A stretch of 32,327 nucleotides of DNA, from positions 1-32,327 of the forward strand of contig QVQF01000072.1 in assembly GCA_003584895.1 (NCBI GenBank), given 5' to 3'. The DNA is from Methylococcales bacterium. Its GTDB lineage: Bacteria; Pseudomonadota; Gammaproteobacteria; Methylococcales; Methylomonadaceae. Below the pieces are notes generated by a model. It was not told the DNA's origin, ran no database searches, and saw only the letters and a program-made list of their open reading frames with translations. Made by a program: the position numbers and the translations under genes. Below, one piece after another: positions 1 to 9,791 of the stretch (position 1 is its first letter; each line of letters opens with the position of its first letter).

Positions 1-740
1 AAATGGAGCTTCGTGAGTTACTGGATATGTATGAATTTCCAGGTGACGATACGCCAATTATCAGAGGTTCTGCTTTGCTTGCCTTACAAGGTGACGAAAG
101 TGAAATCGGTATGCCAGCAGTTATTAAATTAGTTGAAGCGCTAGATACTTATATTCCATTGCCAGAGCGTGCTGTTGATGGCGCATTTTTAATGCCTGTT
201 GAAGATGTATTTTCAATTTCAGGTCGTGGTACTGTAGTAACGGGTCGTATTGAGCGCGGCATTATCAAAGTAGGTCAAGAAGTTGAAATTGTTGGCATTA
301 GAGCAACTGTTGTCACAACAGTTACTGGTGTTGAAATGTTTAGAAAGTTGCTTGATCAAGGTGAAGCTGGTGACAACGTAGGTTTGTTACTTAGAGGAAC
401 TAAGCGTGATGATGTTGAGCGTGGTCAAGTATTGGCTCACAAAGGTACTATTAAGCCTCACGCATTCTTTAATGCAGAGATTTATGTTTTATCTAAAGAT
501 GAAGGTGGTCGTCATACGCCATTCTTTAACGGCTATCGTCCACAGTTCTATTTCAGAACGACTGACGTAACTGGTGCAGTTGATTTACCAGAAGGCGTAG
601 AAATGGTTATGCCTGGTGATAATATTTCTGTAAAAGTTAAATTAATATCTCCGATTGCAATGGAAGATGGATTGCGCTTTGCAATTCGTGAAGGTGGTCG
701 TACAGTAGGTGCGGGTGTTGTTGCATCAATAATTGAGTAA
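1..740 (+). CDS. tuf: Elongation factor Tu, 3' part
   Basis: EF-Tu delivers aminoacyl-tRNA to the ribosome A site in a GTP-dependent way. The reading frame is open at the left window edge, so the true start lies outside; the first visible ATG (position 3) is internal. About 245 C-terminal residues are seen. They hold the end of domain 1 with the G5 motif GSAL, then domain 2 ([20 protein letters not shown]) and domain 3 ending in [10 protein letters not shown]. Compared with the roughly 394-residue family length, the P-loop and NKxD motifs are missing only because of the window edge. rpsJ starts 5 bases after the stop, so tuf leads straight into the S10 operon. Confidence 0.97.
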   Translation, partial: MELRELLDMYEFPGDDTPIIRGSALLALQGDESEIGMPAVIKLVEALDTYIPLPERAVDGAFLMPVEDVFSISGRGTVVTGRIERGIIKVGQEVEIVGIRATVVTTVTGVEMFRKLLDQGEAGDNVGLLLRGTKRDDVERGQVLAHKGTIKPHAFFNAEIYVLSKDEGGRHTPFFNGYRPQFYFRTTDVTGAVDLPEGVEMVMPGDNISVKVKLISPIAMEDGLRFAIREGGRTVGAGVVASIIE

Positions 741-745
741 AAATT

Positions 746-1057
746 ATGTCTAATCAAACTATCAGAATCCGATTGAAATCTTTTGATCATAAATTAATTG
801 ATCAATCGGCTGGTGAGATTGTAGAAACAGCAAGAAGAACTGGAGCTCAAGTAAAAGGTCCTATTCCATTGCCTACAAAAAAAGAACGCTTTACAATTTT
901 GATTTCGCCTCATGTAAATAAAGATGCTAGAGATCAATATGAGTTAAGAACGTATAAAAGATTGCTGGATATCGTTGAGCCAACTGAAAAAACCGTAGAT
1001 GCATTAATGAAGTTGGATCTTGCAGCTGGTGTTGATGTCCAAATAAAATTGAATTGA
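746..1057 (+). CDS. rpsJ: 30S ribosomal protein S10 (NusE)
   Basis: S10 is a small-subunit head protein. It is also the NusE partner of NusB in transcription antitermination. The 103-residue length is the family norm, and the sequence carries the typical start ([16 protein letters not shown]) and the [20 protein letters not shown] core. The ATG follows the tuf stop by 5 bases with only a weak GAG upstream, overlapping the tuf stop region. Translation is therefore probably coupled to tuf. It is the first gene of the S10 cluster here. Confidence 0.98.
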   Translation: MSNQTIRIRLKSFDHKLIDQSAGEIVETARRTGAQVKGPIPLPTKKERFTILISPHVNKDARDQYELRTYKRLLDIVEPTEKTVDALMKLDLAAGVDVQIKLN

Positions 1058-1074
1058 AGTAGAGGAATTGGCAG

Positions 1075-1725
1075 ATGTCAATAGGTCTTATAGGTCGTAA
1101 ATGTGGTATGACCAGAGTATTTTGTGAGGATGGAACTTCTGTTCCAGTAACTGTTCTCCAGATTGACTCAAACAGAATTAGCCAAGTTAAAAGTATTGAG
1201 ATTGATGGTTATAGATCAATACAAGTAACTGCTGGAGAAAAAAAGTCTTCTAGAGTCAATAAAGCAATGGCTGGACATTATGCCGCTGCTAGTCTTACTG
1301 CCGGAAGAGGTTTGTGGGAGTTTAGGCTTGAAGAAGGTGAGGGTGAGGATTTATCTACAGGTGCTTTTTTGCCTATTGATATTTTCTCTGCCGGTCAAGT
1401 TGTTGATGTTCAAGGTACAAGTATTGGTAAAGGTTTTGCTGGCGGTATTAAGCGACATCACTTTAGTATGCAGGATGCTACCCATGGTAACTCTCGTTCT
1501 CACAGGGTGCTAGGTTCTATCGGTATGTGCCAAACTCCTGGGCGTGTATTCAAGGGTAAAAAAATGGAAGGTCATCTTGGTGCTGTAAAGCGAACCATTC
1601 AAAACCTTACTATTCATGCTATTGATGCGGAAAGAAATTTAATTTTAGTAAAGGGATCTGTTCCTGGTGCTAAGGGCGGGGATGTAATAATTACACCTGC
1701 TATGAAAATGCGAAATAAAGGTTAA
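1075..1725 (+). CDS. rplC: 50S ribosomal protein L3
   Basis: L3 is one of the first proteins to bind 23S rRNA, and its long loop reaches toward the peptidyl transferase centre. The protein has 216 residues, close to the usual 209. It shows [13 protein letters not shown] at the N-terminus, [14 protein letters not shown] near residues 114-126 and [18 protein letters not shown] near 147-164. Q153 aligns with the E. coli glutamine methylated by PrmB; the two residues before it are M and C rather than the E. coli Q and N. A GAGG sequence 10 bases upstream supports the start. Confidence 0.98.
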   Translation: MSIGLIGRKCGMTRVFCEDGTSVPVTVLQIDSNRISQVKSIEIDGYRSIQVTAGEKKSSRVNKAMAGHYAAASLTAGRGLWEFRLEEGEGEDLSTGAFLPIDIFSAGQVVDVQGTSIGKGFAGGIKRHHFSMQDATHGNSRSHRVLGSIGMCQTPGRVFKGKKMEGHLGAVKRTIQNLTIHAIDAERNLILVKGSVPGAKGGDVIITPAMKMRNKG

Positions 1726-1728
1726 GCC

Positions 1729-2349
1729 ATGGGTTTGCAAATACCTGCTTTAAATGAAAAAGACTCTTCCGGTAAAGTTGAAGTTAATGAGGCTGTTTTT
1801 GGTCAGCCATTTAATGAAACATTAGTTCATCAATTAGTAACTCGCTATTTGGCTGGTGCTCGCGCAGGTACAAAAGCGCAAAAAACCCGGTCTGATGTAA
1901 GTGGTGGTGGATCTAAGCCTTGGAGACAAAAAGGTACTGGTCGAGCAAGATCAGGAACAACAAGAAGTCCGATATGGCGTACTGGTGGTGTTGCTTTTGC
2001 TGCACGACCAAGATCTTACGACCAGAAGTTAAATAAAAAAATGTTTAGAGTTGGTATTCGTTCAATTCTATCAGAGCTTCTAAGGCAAGATCGATTAGTT
2101 GTAAGTAATGATATAATTCCTACTACAGCTAAAACTAAAGATCTAAATGTATTTATAAAAAATATTGATGCTAAGCGAATACTTATTGTAGTTGACATTG
2201 TTGATGCAAATCTTGCTTTAGCATCAAGAAACATACCTTATGTTGAAATTGTAGAGGCTGTGAATTTAAACCCAGTGCTATTAGTTTCTGCTGACAAAGT
2301 AATTGCTACGCCAGCTGCTTTAAAACAATTAGAGGAGCGTTTAGCATGA
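1729..2349 (+). CDS. rplD: 50S ribosomal protein L4
   Basis: L4 binds domain I of 23S rRNA, and its extended loop lines the exit tunnel. In E. coli it also represses the S10 operon. The 206-residue protein contains the loop signature GGGSKPWRQKGTGRARSGTT near residues 60-80. Its ATG lies 3 bases after the rplC stop, and its end overlaps the rplW start by 4 bases (ATGA), which indicates translational coupling. No E. coli-like S10 leader is visible upstream of rpsJ, so the L4 feedback loop may not work the same way here. Confidence 0.98.
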   Translation: MGLQIPALNEKDSSGKVEVNEAVFGQPFNETLVHQLVTRYLAGARAGTKAQKTRSDVSGGGSKPWRQKGTGRARSGTTRSPIWRTGGVAFAARPRSYDQKLNKKMFRVGIRSILSELLRQDRLVVSNDIIPTTAKTKDLNVFIKNIDAKRILIVVDIVDANLALASRNIPYVEIVEAVNLNPVLLVSADKVIATPAALKQLEERLA

Positions 2350-2645
2350 ATATGATGCAATATCAATTAGCTGGAGTAATCGAATCTCCTATTATTTCTG
2401 AAAAAAGTAACCTTGCGGCTGAGAAATTTAAGCAGTTCGTATTTAAAGTGCAAAAACAAGCAACTAAAAAGCAAGTTAAAGGTGCTGTAGAAATGATGTT
2501 TGGCGTAGAAGTTGATTCTGTGCATGTTTTAAACGTAAAAGGCAAACAGAAAAAATTTGGTCGTTCGTTAGGCCAAAGATCTGACTGGAAAAAAGCTTAT
2601 GTTAAGCTAAAACCAGGGCATGATATAGACTTTTCTGCTGCTTAA
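2346..2645 (+). CDS. rplW: 50S ribosomal protein L23
   Basis: L23 sits at the polypeptide exit site and is the docking point for signal recognition particle and trigger factor. The 99-residue protein has the family core SPIISEKS near residues 14-21 and the basic stretch KGKQKKFGRSLGQRSDWKKAYV near the C-terminus. The start overlaps the end of rplD in an ATGA arrangement. A second ATG two codons later (MNMMQY) could also serve, so the exact N-terminus is uncertain by a few residues. Confidence 0.97.
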   Translation: MNMMQYQLAGVIESPIISEKSNLAAEKFKQFVFKVQKQATKKQVKGAVEMMFGVEVDSVHVLNVKGKQKKFGRSLGQRSDWKKAYVKLKPGHDIDFSAA

Positions 2646-2679
2646 TTTAAGTAATGATCAATAGGAAACGGTAGAAACA

Positions 2680-3507
2680 ATGGCGATTGTAAAATCAAAA
2701 CCTACATCACCGGGTTCGCGGTTTGTAGTACGAGTCAAAAATGATGAGTTGCACAAAGGCAAACCATTTGCTCCTTTACTATGTAAAAAGAGCAAAACAG
2801 GTGGGCGAAATAATAATGGACGAATTACAACTCGTCATATCGGAGGTGGCCATAAACAGCACTACCGTATTATTGATTTTAAAAGAAATAAATTTGATAT
2901 TCCAGCGGTTGTTGAGCGTATCGAATACGATCCAAATAGAACTGCAAATATAGCATTAATTTTATTTAAGGATGGTGAGCGTCGATATATTATCGCTCCA
3001 AAAGGTATCGTAGTTGGTCAAGAGATCTTATCAGCTGAGTCTGTTCCAGTTAAAGCTGGTAATTGTATGCCTTTAAGAAATATACCAATGGGAACTACAG
3101 TCCATTGTGTTGAATTAAAGCCTGGTAAAGGTGCTCAAGTTGCACGAAGTGCAGGAACTTCAGTGCAATTAGTTGCAAGAGATGGCGCTCATGCAACAAT
3201 TAGAATGCGTTCTGGTGAAATGCGTAAAGTATTTGCTGAATGTAGAGCTGTAATAGGTGAGGTTTCAAATTCTGAGCATAGCTTGGCCTCTCTAGGTAAA
3301 GCAGGTGCTTCAAGATGGCGGGGTATTCGTCCAACTGTTAGAGGTGTCGTAATGAACCCAGTAGATCATCCACATGGTGGTGGTGAAGGTCGTACTTCTG
3401 GTGGTAGACATCCGGTTTCTCCATGGGGTATGCCTACTAAGGGATACAAAACTAGAAAAAACAAACGTACTGATAATATGATTATTAGACGTCGTAAGCA
3501 GAAATAG
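2680..3507 (+). CDS. rplB: 50S ribosomal protein L2
   Basis: L2 is a primary 23S rRNA-binding protein needed for subunit association and peptidyl transferase activity. The 275-residue length is typical. Visible signatures are [17 protein letters not shown] in the N-terminal half and the C-terminal [20 protein letters not shown] segment. That segment contains the conserved histidine near the peptidyl transferase centre. An AGGAAACGG stretch ahead of the ATG serves as ribosome binding site. The gene lies 34 bases after rplW. Confidence 0.98.
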   Translation: MAIVKSKPTSPGSRFVVRVKNDELHKGKPFAPLLCKKSKTGGRNNNGRITTRHIGGGHKQHYRIIDFKRNKFDIPAVVERIEYDPNRTANIALILFKDGERRYIIAPKGIVVGQEILSAESVPVKAGNCMPLRNIPMGTTVHCVELKPGKGAQVARSAGTSVQLVARDGAHATIRMRSGEMRKVFAECRAVIGEVSNSEHSLASLGKAGASRWRGIRPTVRGVVMNPVDHPHGGGEGRTSGGRHPVSPWGMPTKGYKTRKNKRTDNMIIRRRKQK

Positions 3508-3519
3508 AGAGGAATCAGC

Positions 3520-3792
3520 GTGCCGCGTTCAATTAAAAAAGGTCCTTTTATTGATCATCATCTTTTAAAAAAAATAGAAGATGCCGTAAGTAGCAATAAT
3601 CGGAAACCGATTAAAACATGGTCGAGAAGATCAATGATAATTCCAGATATGCTGGGTTTAACAATTGCAATCCATAATGGTCGATTACATATTCCTGTTC
3701 TTATTTCTGAGAATATGGTTGGTCATAAATTAGGTGAGTTTTCTCCGACAAGAACATATAAAGGCCATGTGGCTGATAAGAAGTCAAGGTAG
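3520..3792 (+). CDS. rpsS: 30S ribosomal protein S19
   Basis: S19 forms a complex with S13 in the head of the small subunit and contacts A-site tRNA. The 90 residues show the family pattern [19 protein letters not shown] at the start and [16 protein letters not shown] near the end. Translation begins at a GTG codon preceded by AGAGAGGA at good spacing; no in-frame ATG gives a complete N-terminus. It sits between rplB and rplV as in other S10 operons. Confidence 0.97.
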   Translation: MPRSIKKGPFIDHHLLKKIEDAVSSNNRKPIKTWSRRSMIIPDMLGLTIAIHNGRLHIPVLISENMVGHKLGEFSPTRTYKGHVADKKSR

Positions 3793-3800
3793 ATAATGTG

Positions 3801-4136
3801 ATGGAAATTTCAGCTATATTAAAAAACGCCCCATTATCTGCTCAAAAAGCTAGATTGGTCGGTGACCAAATTCGTGGAATGCCCGTTGATAAGGCCCTTA
3901 ATTTATTAAAGTTTAGCTCAAAAAAAGCGGCGACAATAATTAAGAAAGTTCTTGAGTCTGCAATTGCTAATGCTGAGCATAATGAGAGTGCAGATATTGA
4001 TGACTTAAGGGTTTCTACCGTTTATGTAAATGAAGGGGCAACCATGAAAAGATTTAAGGCAAGAGCTAAAGGAAATGCTAATCATATCCTTAAAAGAAGC
4101 TGCCATATCACAATTAAAGTCGCAGAATCCGAGTAG
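3801..4136 (+). CDS. rplV: 50S ribosomal protein L22
   Basis: L22 spans the 50S subunit, and its hairpin lines the exit tunnel near the macrolide site. With the chosen ATG the protein has 111 residues, matching the usual 110. The core [20 protein letters not shown] and the C-terminal hairpin region [18 protein letters not shown] are clear. An in-frame GTG one codon earlier (3798) is better spaced from the AAGGT ribosome binding site, so the start could be there. The product would differ by one residue. Confidence 0.96.
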   Translation: MEISAILKNAPLSAQKARLVGDQIRGMPVDKALNLLKFSSKKAATIIKKVLESAIANAEHNESADIDDLRVSTVYVNEGATMKRFKARAKGNANHILKRSCHITIKVAESE

Positions 4137-4145
4137 GGGTAGATT

Positions 4146-4817
4146 ATGGGTCAGAAAGTACATCCAATTGGAATACGCCTTGGAATTGTAAAGGATTGGA
4201 ATTCAAGATGGTATGCAAGTAGTCAGGATTACCCAGTTTTCCTGCATCAAGATTTAACAGTACGTGCTTTTATTAAGAAAAAATTAGCACATGCTTCAGT
4301 AAGTCATATACAAATTAATCGTCCAGCAAACAATGCTCATATTACTATTCATACTGCTCGTCCGGGTATTGTAATTGGTAAAAAAGGCGAGGATATTGAT
4401 TTATTAAGGCAAGAAATCTCTAATATGATTGGTGTTCCAGTCCAACTTAATGTTGAAGAGATTAGAAAGCCTGAGTTAGATGCACAATTAGTAGCTGAAG
4501 GGGTTGCTCAGCAACTTGAAAAAAGGATTATGTATCGCAGAGCAATGAAGAGAGCGGTAACTAATACTATGCGCTTAGGTGCTGAAGGTATAAAAATAAA
4601 CCTTGGTGGTCGTTTGAATGGAGCAGAAATTGCTAGAAGCGAATGGTATAGGGAAGGGCGTGTTCCTTTGCATACTTTAAGAGCTGATATTGATTATGCG
4701 ACAGCTGAGGCACATACAACCTATGGAATTATCGGCATTAAAGTCTGGATTTTCAAAGGTGAAGTTTTCGATATAGATGCACATAAAGCTTCTATTAATT
4801 CAGATTCCAAGAAATAG
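4146..4817 (+). CDS. rpsC: 30S ribosomal protein S3
   Basis: S3 lies at the mRNA entry channel of the small subunit and contributes to helicase activity. The 223-residue protein is slightly shorter than E. coli S3 (233). It starts with [20 protein letters not shown] and has a KH domain with the GKKG loop in [14 protein letters not shown]. The C-terminal domain contains [28 protein letters not shown] element precedes the ATG. The C-terminal tail is the part that varies between species. Confidence 0.98.
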   Translation: MGQKVHPIGIRLGIVKDWNSRWYASSQDYPVFLHQDLTVRAFIKKKLAHASVSHIQINRPANNAHITIHTARPGIVIGKKGEDIDLLRQEISNMIGVPVQLNVEEIRKPELDAQLVAEGVAQQLEKRIMYRRAMKRAVTNTMRLGAEGIKINLGGRLNGAEIARSEWYREGRVPLHTLRADIDYATAEAHTTYGIIGIKVWIFKGEVFDIDAHKASINSDSKK

Positions 4818-4833
4818 TTGAAGGAATAATGAC

Positions 4834-5247
4834 ATGCTTCAACCTAAAAGAACAAAATTCCGTAAGCAACATAAAGGCAGAAATAACGGAACTGCTGTCC
4901 GTGGATCATCAGTAAGTTTTGGTGAGTTTGGTCTTAAAGCTATCACACGTGGTAGATTAACTGCAAGACAGATAGAATCTGCAAGACGAACTATTACCAG
5001 ACACGTTAAACGTGGCGGTAAAATTTGGATTAGAATCTTCCCTGATAAGCCTATTACTAAAAAACCATTAGAAGTTCGTATGGGAAAAGGAAAAGGTAGT
5101 GTAGAATACTGGGTTGCTCAGGTAAGACCTGGGACAATGTTGTATGAAATTCAAGGTGTTTCTGAAGAGCTAGCAAGAGAAGCCTTTACATTGGCTGCTG
5201 CTAAGCTTCCTCTGAAAACAATGTTTACTGCGCGGACAATAATGTAA
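4834..5247 (+). CDS. rplP: 50S ribosomal protein L16
   Basis: L16 organises the A-site tRNA binding region and the base of the central protuberance. The protein has 137 residues, one more than in E. coli, with [14 protein letters not shown] at the N-terminus and [17 protein letters not shown] near residues 79-95. R82 corresponds to the E. coli arginine 81 that is hydroxylated by RoxA (YcfD), so the modification site is kept. Its stop overlaps the rpmC start by one base (TAATG). Confidence 0.98.
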   Translation: MLQPKRTKFRKQHKGRNNGTAVRGSSVSFGEFGLKAITRGRLTARQIESARRTITRHVKRGGKIWIRIFPDKPITKKPLEVRMGKGKGSVEYWVAQVRPGTMLYEIQGVSEELAREAFTLAAAKLPLKTMFTARTIM

Positions 5248-5438
5248 TGAAAGCAACAGAACTACGCGAAAAATCAAAAGAAGAATTAAGTATTTTATTG
5301 CTCGATTTAGCTAGAGAGCGATTTAACCTTAAAATGCAAAAAGGAACTGGTCAGTTGTCAAAACCTGACCAAGTGAAAAAAGTTAGGCGCGATGTGGCAC
5401 GTATTCATACCATATTAAATCAAATGGCGAGTGCATAA
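5247..5438 (+). CDS. rpmC: 50S ribosomal protein L29
   Basis: L29 is a small helical protein next to L23 at the exit tunnel rim. The 63 residues match the E. coli length, with the characteristic [20 protein letters not shown] opening and the [17 protein letters not shown] helix. The start codon overlaps the rplP stop, which indicates coupled translation. It is followed by rpsQ after two bases. Confidence 0.97.
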   Translation: MKATELREKSKEELSILLLDLARERFNLKMQKGTGQLSKPDQVKKVRRDVARIHTILNQMASA

Positions 5439-5440
5439 TC

Positions 5441-5704
5441 ATGAGTGAAAATATCACAAAGTTAAGAACAATCACAGGTAAGGTTGTTAGTAACAAAATG
5501 GATAAAACCATTACAGTTTTAGTTGAGCGTGTTGTAAAGCATCCTGTATATGGAAAATACATCAAACGTTCGTCTAAAATGATGGCTCATGATGAAGAAA
5601 ATGTATGCCAAGAAGGTGATGTGGTTGCAATAACATCTTGTAGGCCTTTATCTAAAAATAAAACTTTCAAGTTGGTTCAAATCTTAGAAAGTGCTAAGAG
5701 ATAG
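5441..5704 (+). CDS. rpsQ: 30S ribosomal protein S17
   Basis: S17 is an OB-fold primary binding protein of 16S rRNA. The 87-residue product has the family blocks [18 protein letters not shown] and [15 protein letters not shown], and the acidic turn [22 protein letters not shown]. It closes the S10 group of genes. A 37-base spacer to rplN follows, which is where E. coli starts its spc operon. I see no convincing separate promoter in that spacer. Confidence 0.97.
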   Translation: MSENITKLRTITGKVVSNKMDKTITVLVERVVKHPVYGKYIKRSSKMMAHDEENVCQEGDVVAITSCRPLSKNKTFKLVQILESAKR

Positions 5705-5741
5705 AATTAAATTTTTTATATACAGAGTATAGGAATAAATC

Positions 5742-6110
5742 ATGATTCAGATGCAAACTAACCTTGACGTCGCCGATAATAGCGGTGCAAAAAGGGTCAT
5801 GTGTATCAAAGTATTGGGTGGGTCGCATCGTCGATATGCTGGAATTGGTGACATCATCAAAGTCAGTATTAAGGATGCAATTCCTCGTGGTAGAGTTAAA
5901 AAGGGAGAGGTTTATAACGCCCTTGTAGTCAGAACACGAAAAGGTGTGCGTAGACCTGATGGGTCTGTCATTCGTTTCGATGGTAATTCTGCTGTTATTT
6001 TAAATAACAATTTGCAGCCATTAGGTACCCGTATTTTTGGCCCTGTAACGCGTGAGTTAAGAGGAGAAAAATTTATGAAAATTATCTCTCTTGCTCCTGA
6101 AGTTTTATAA
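5742..6110 (+). CDS. rplN: 50S ribosomal protein L14
   Basis: L14 forms an intersubunit bridge with 16S rRNA and is the binding site of the silencing factor RsfS. The 122-residue length and the opening [20 protein letters not shown] are standard, as is [20 protein letters not shown] in the second half. AGGAATAAATC precedes the ATG. It begins the spc-type group that runs to secY and rpmJ. Confidence 0.98.
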   Translation: MIQMQTNLDVADNSGAKRVMCIKVLGGSHRRYAGIGDIIKVSIKDAIPRGRVKKGEVYNALVVRTRKGVRRPDGSVIRFDGNSAVILNNNLQPLGTRIFGPVTRELRGEKFMKIISLAPEVL

Positions 6111-6123
6111 GGTAAGGTATAAG

Positions 6124-6441
6124 ATGGCTAAAATTAAAAAAGGTGATGATATTATCGTTCGTACCGGTAAGGATAAAGGTAAGAGTGGTAGGGTAACCCA
6201 GATTTTAAAAGGCGATAAGGTTTTGGTTGAAGGAATTAACCAGGTTAAGAAGAACCAAAAACCAAATCCAAACGCAGGAATCTCTGGCGGGATTATTGTA
6301 AAGGATATGCCGATTAATATTTCCAATATAGGATTATATAATCCTGAAACCAAAAAAGCAGATAGAGTAGGCTATAGGTTTCTTGAAGATGGAAAGAAAG
6401 TCAGATATTTTAAATCAACAAATGAAGTTGTTGATGTCTAA
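6124..6441 (+). CDS. rplX: 50S ribosomal protein L24
   Basis: L24 initiates 50S assembly by binding the 5' end of 23S rRNA. A longer reading frame opens at 6091 inside rplN. The family start [20 protein letters not shown] begins at the ATG at 6124, which also has AAGG upstream, so I place the start there (105 residues, E. coli 104). The KOW motif is the [17 protein letters not shown] region, followed by [15 protein letters not shown]. Confidence 0.96.
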   Translation: MAKIKKGDDIIVRTGKDKGKSGRVTQILKGDKVLVEGINQVKKNQKPNPNAGISGGIIVKDMPINISNIGLYNPETKKADRVGYRFLEDGKKVRYFKSTNEVVDV

Positions 6442-6455
6442 GGTGCAGATGAATC

Positions 6456-6995
6456 ATGGCTAGATTAGAAACCGTATATAAAGAAACAATTCTTCCTGCA
6501 TTAGTTGAGCAATTTGCTTATAAATCTATCATGCAGGCCCCTCGCATCACAAAAATCACGCTTAATATGGGTGTAGGTGGTGCAGTAGCAGACAAAAAAG
6601 TATTACAATCAGCGCTTTCTGATATGGAAAAAATTTCCGGACAAAAGCCAGTTGTAACACTTGCAAGAAAATCTATCGCAGGATTTAAAATTCGTGATGA
6701 TATGCCTATTGGTTGCAAAGTTACTTTGCGCAGCGATAGAATGTACGAATTTCTTGATAGATTAATTAGTATATCTATTCCAAGAATACGTGATTTTAGA
6801 GGCTTGAGTCCTAAAAGCTTTGATGGTCGTGGTAATTATTCAATGGGCGTAAAAGAACAAATCATATTTCCAGAAATTGATTATGATAAAATTGATACTT
6901 TACGTGGAATGGATATTACTATTACTACTACAGCTGAAACCAATGAAGAAGGTTTAGCTCTGTTAAAGTTGTTTAATTTTCCATTTAAGAGTTAA
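6456..6995 (+). CDS. rplE: 50S ribosomal protein L5
   Basis: L5 binds 5S rRNA and contacts P-site tRNA in the central protuberance. The 179 residues match E. coli. Clear blocks are [13 protein letters not shown] near residues 29-41, [19 protein letters not shown] in the middle and the C-terminal [19 protein letters not shown]. The gene follows rplX by 14 bases and precedes rpsN. Confidence 0.98.
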   Translation: MARLETVYKETILPALVEQFAYKSIMQAPRITKITLNMGVGGAVADKKVLQSALSDMEKISGQKPVVTLARKSIAGFKIRDDMPIGCKVTLRSDRMYEFLDRLISISIPRIRDFRGLSPKSFDGRGNYSMGVKEQIIFPEIDYDKIDTLRGMDITITTTAETNEEGLALLKLFNFPFKS

Positions 6996-7009
6996 GAGGC
7001 AGTTTTAAC

Positions 7010-7315
7010 ATGGCAAAAAAATCAATGATTGCGCGTGAAGATAAGCGTAAAAAATTAGTTAAAAAGTATGAAGTTAAGCGTAAGGCTTTGAAGGAAACTA
7101 TCAGAGATCCAAATGCTTCATATGAAGACAAAGAATCTGCTCATTTACAACTTCAAAAATTACCAAGGGATTCTAGTGTTTCTAGGGTTCGTAACCGTTG
7201 TAATTTAACTGGACGTCCGCATGGGTATTACCGTAAGTTTGGTCTTAGTAGAAATAAATTAAGAGAAGCTACTATGCGCGGTGATGTTCCTGGCGTTGTC
7301 AAAGCAAGTTGGTAA
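7010..7315 (+). CDS. rpsN: 30S ribosomal protein S14, zinc-independent form
   Basis: S14 is a late assembly protein of the 30S head. The 101-residue length and the absence of a CxxC...CxxC zinc ribbon identify the long zinc-independent form, typical of many Proteobacteria. The C-terminal signature [20 protein letters not shown] is present near residues 63-82. TTAAGAGGCAG before the ATG provides the ribosome binding site. Confidence 0.98.
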   Translation: MAKKSMIAREDKRKKLVKKYEVKRKALKETIRDPNASYEDKESAHLQLQKLPRDSSVSRVRNRCNLTGRPHGYYRKFGLSRNKLREATMRGDVPGVVKASW

Positions 7316-7346
7316 GATCTGTTAGATCTAAGTTGGAGATAAAAAA

Positions 7347-7742
7347 ATGAGTATGACAGACCCAGTAGCAGATATGCTGACTCGTATTAGAAACGGTCAA
7401 TCTGCTGGTAAAAAAAATATTAAACAACCTTCCTCTAAATTGAAGGTATCTATTGCTAAGGTACTGAAAGAAGAAGGTTATATTGTAGGCTTTAGTACTG
7501 AAACAAGTGGTAGCCATACCGAAATGACAGTAGAATTGAAGTACTATAAAGGAGCTCCTGTAATAGAAGCTATTAAAAGAATTAGTAGGCCTGGTTTACG
7601 TATTTATAAGTCTAAAGACGAATTGCCAAAAGTTCTTGGCGGCTTAGGGATTGCTATTGTATCAACATCAAATGGTGTTATGACTGATAGAGCTGCGCGT
7701 GCCATTGGCCATGGCGGTGAAGTTATTTGCACTGTTTGCTAA
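7347..7742 (+). CDS. rpsH: 30S ribosomal protein S8
   Basis: S8 is a central-domain 16S rRNA-binding protein and, in E. coli, the repressor of the spc operon. The 131-residue protein starts [18 protein letters not shown] and ends with the conserved [19 protein letters not shown] region. The ATG follows GGAGATAAAAAA. I did not recognise an S8-binding mimic near rplE, but did not fold the region. Confidence 0.98.
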   Translation: MSMTDPVADMLTRIRNGQSAGKKNIKQPSSKLKVSIAKVLKEEGYIVGFSTETSGSHTEMTVELKYYKGAPVIEAIKRISRPGLRIYKSKDELPKVLGGLGIAIVSTSNGVMTDRAARAIGHGGEVICTVC

Positions 7743-7754
7743 TGTAGGTGTGTT

Positions 7755-8288
7755 ATGTCAAGAATTGCTAAAGCTCCTATTTCTATTCCAAGCGGAGTAG
7801 AAGTAAAGTTAGATGGAAATACAATAACTGTAAAAGGAAGTAATGGGTTGCTAACTCATGTTCTTAATTCTGTAGTTTCTGTTAATCTCGAAAATAACAT
7901 AATTGAAATGTTATGGGATAAAGATAATAAAATTGCTACTGCTCAAGCTGGTACTGCAAGAGCTGTATTAAATAATATGGTTACTGGAGTTTCTCAGGGT
8001 TTTGAAAAAAAACTAACACTTATTGGTGTTGGTTACAGAGCTCAAGCTAAAGAAAGTATATTAAGTTTATCTTTAGGATTTTCACATCCAGTTGAATTTC
8101 AAGTTCCGGCTGGAATTCAAGTCGAAACACCTACTCAAACTGAAATACTTGTTAAAGGAAGTAACAAGCAGTTGGTTGGCGAGGTTGCTGCTAAAATTAG
8201 AGCATATAGGCCGCCAGAACCTTATAAAGGTAAAGGTGTTAGATACGCTGATGAGCATGTTGTCAGAAAAGAAGCTAAGAAGAAGTAA
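7755..8288 (+). CDS. rplF: 50S ribosomal protein L6
   Basis: L6 lies near the sarcin-ricin loop and the factor-binding site. The 177 residues equal the E. coli length, with the opening [16 protein letters not shown] and the C-terminal signature [20 protein letters not shown]. The protein is a tandem of two similar alpha/beta domains, as expected from its length. It lies 12 bases after rpsH and 9 before rplR. Confidence 0.98.
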   Translation: MSRIAKAPISIPSGVEVKLDGNTITVKGSNGLLTHVLNSVVSVNLENNIIEMLWDKDNKIATAQAGTARAVLNNMVTGVSQGFEKKLTLIGVGYRAQAKESILSLSLGFSHPVEFQVPAGIQVETPTQTEILVKGSNKQLVGEVAAKIRAYRPPEPYKGKGVRYADEHVVRKEAKKK

Positions 8289-8297
8289 GGTATTGTA

Positions 8298-8651
8298 ATG
8301 GATAAGAAACAGTCTCGAATGAAGCGCGCATTAAAATTGCGTTCAAAAATTAAGAAAGTAGGTGCAACTCGTTTATCGATTCATAAAACTTCACATCATA
8401 TTTATGCTCAGGTAATCAGTGAAGATGGAAGTACAACTTTAGCAAGTGCTTCTACTGTACAGTCTGATATCAAATTAGCTTTAAAATATACTGGCAATAT
8501 TCAAGCCGCAGCTGTTGTAGGAAAGTACATAGCTGAGAAAGCATTGGCTGCTGGAGTTACTGAAGTTGCATTTGATCGTTCAGGATTCAAATACCATGGC
8601 CGAGTTAAGGCATTGGCTGACGCTGCGCGTGAAGCCGGCTTGAAATTTTAG
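8298..8651 (+). CDS. rplR: 50S ribosomal protein L18
   Basis: L18 binds 5S rRNA together with L5 and anchors it to 23S rRNA. The 117-residue product shows the basic N-terminus [19 protein letters not shown], the [18 protein letters not shown] strand region and [20 protein letters not shown] at the end. Length and gene position (between rplF and rpsE) are standard. Confidence 0.98.
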   Translation: MDKKQSRMKRALKLRSKIKKVGATRLSIHKTSHHIYAQVISEDGSTTLASASTVQSDIKLALKYTGNIQAAAVVGKYIAEKALAAGVTEVAFDRSGFKYHGRVKALADAAREAGLKF

Positions 8652-8660
8652 GAGAATAAA

Positions 8661-9167
8661 ATGGCTACAGCACCGGCTCAAGGTAGTGCAGATGGTTTGC
8701 AAGAAAAATTAGTTAATGTTCGTCGAGTTGCAAAAGTTGTTAAAGGTGGTAGAGTTTTTGGTTTTACTGCTTTAACTGTTGTTGGAGATGGAGAAGGAAG
8801 GGTTGGTTACGGAGTTAGTAAGGCTCGTGAAGTACCAATTGCTATTCAAAAATCTTTAGAGCAAGCAAGAAAAAATATGCGTAAAGTATCGTTGAAAGGT
8901 GATACTTTACAATACGCAATTATGAACACAACTGGAGCTGCAAAAGTTTATATGCAGCCTGCCTCTGAAGGTACTGGCATAATTGCTGGTGGCGCAATGA
9001 GAGCTGTTTTTGAAGTTGTTGGCGTACACAATGTATTAGCAAAATGTATTGGAACTAGTAATCCTATTAATGTTGTAAGAGCAACTATTAATGGTTTAAC
9101 AGGTATGCAAAATGCTGGACAGATAGCTGCTAAACGTGGTTTGTCTGTAGAGCAAATTACTGGATAG
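8661..9167 (+). CDS. rpsE: 30S ribosomal protein S5
   Basis: S5 helps form the mRNA entrance and affects decoding fidelity. The 168-residue protein contains the N-terminal dsRNA-binding-like domain with [20 protein letters not shown], followed by [20 protein letters not shown]. The C-terminal domain contains [36 protein letters not shown] stretch before the ATG gives a strong ribosome binding site. Confidence 0.98.
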   Translation: MATAPAQGSADGLQEKLVNVRRVAKVVKGGRVFGFTALTVVGDGEGRVGYGVSKAREVPIAIQKSLEQARKNMRKVSLKGDTLQYAIMNTTGAAKVYMQPASEGTGIIAGGAMRAVFEVVGVHNVLAKCIGTSNPINVVRATINGLTGMQNAGQIAAKRGLSVEQITG

Positions 9168-9171
9168 TATT

Positions 9172-9357
9172 ATGACTATAAATAAGTTACATGTAACAAT
9201 GACAAAAAGTAGGTTTGGACGTTTGCCTCGTCATCAAGCATGCTTAAAAGGATTGGGTTTAAGTAAAATTAATCAAACGGTTATCTTACTTAATACTCCA
9301 GAGATTAGAGGTATGATAAATAAGGTGTCATACATGCTTAAAGTCGAGGAAGTTTAA
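9172..9357 (+). CDS. rpmD: 50S ribosomal protein L30
   Basis: L30 is a small non-essential protein of the large subunit. The 61 residues show the family pattern [23 protein letters not shown] followed by the helix-strand [15 protein letters not shown]. The start is 4 bases after rpsE, and the last base of the stop codon is the first base of the rplO ATG (TAATG). The gene sits in the usual rpsE-rpmD-rplO order. Confidence 0.97.
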   Translation: MTINKLHVTMTKSRFGRLPRHQACLKGLGLSKINQTVILLNTPEIRGMINKVSYMLKVEEV

Positions 9358-9791
9358 TGTATTTAAATACTATCCAGCCAAGTGAAGGTTCAAGAAAAAA
9401 GTCTAAACGTGTAGGCCGAGGTATTGGTTGTACATTAGGTAAGACTTGTGGAAGAGGTCATAAAGGACAAAAGTCTCGTAGTGGTGGTTTTCATAAAGTT
9501 GGTTTTGAAGGCGGACAGATGCCTTTACAAAGAAGGTTACCTAAAGTTGGCTTTAAGTCTCTAAAAAGTAAGTATTCAGCTGAAGTTAGGCTTAATGAAT
9601 TAAATTCATTAACTGCTGATATTATTGATCTAAAGGTTTTGATTGCTTCAAATATTGTTCCTGAGTTTACTAAAACCGCTAAAATTATTAAGTCTGGTGA
9701 ATTAATTAAGGCTATAAATCTTAAAGGTATTAAGGTAACAGTTGGCGCACGAATTTCTATTGAAGCTCTTGGTGGCAAAGTAGAGGTTTAA
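9357..9791 (+). CDS. rplO: 50S ribosomal protein L15
   Basis: L15 is a late-assembling protein with a long glycine-rich basic N-terminal extension inside the subunit. The 144 residues match E. coli. The extension runs from [16 protein letters not shown] through [15 protein letters not shown], and a globular domain ends in [12 protein letters not shown]. secY begins directly after its stop. Confidence 0.98.
   Translation: MYLNTIQPSEGSRKKSKRVGRGIGCTLGKTCGRGHKGQKSRSGGFHKVGFEGGQMPLQRRLPKVGFKSLKSKYSAEVRLNELNSLTADIIDLKVLIASNIVPEFTKTAKIIKSGELIKAINLKGIKVTVGARISIEALGGKVEV

Noticed and set aside
6091-6123. N-terminal extension of L24
   Set aside because: It overlaps the end of rplN and precedes the well-known MAKIKKGD-type start, which has its own ribosome binding site.
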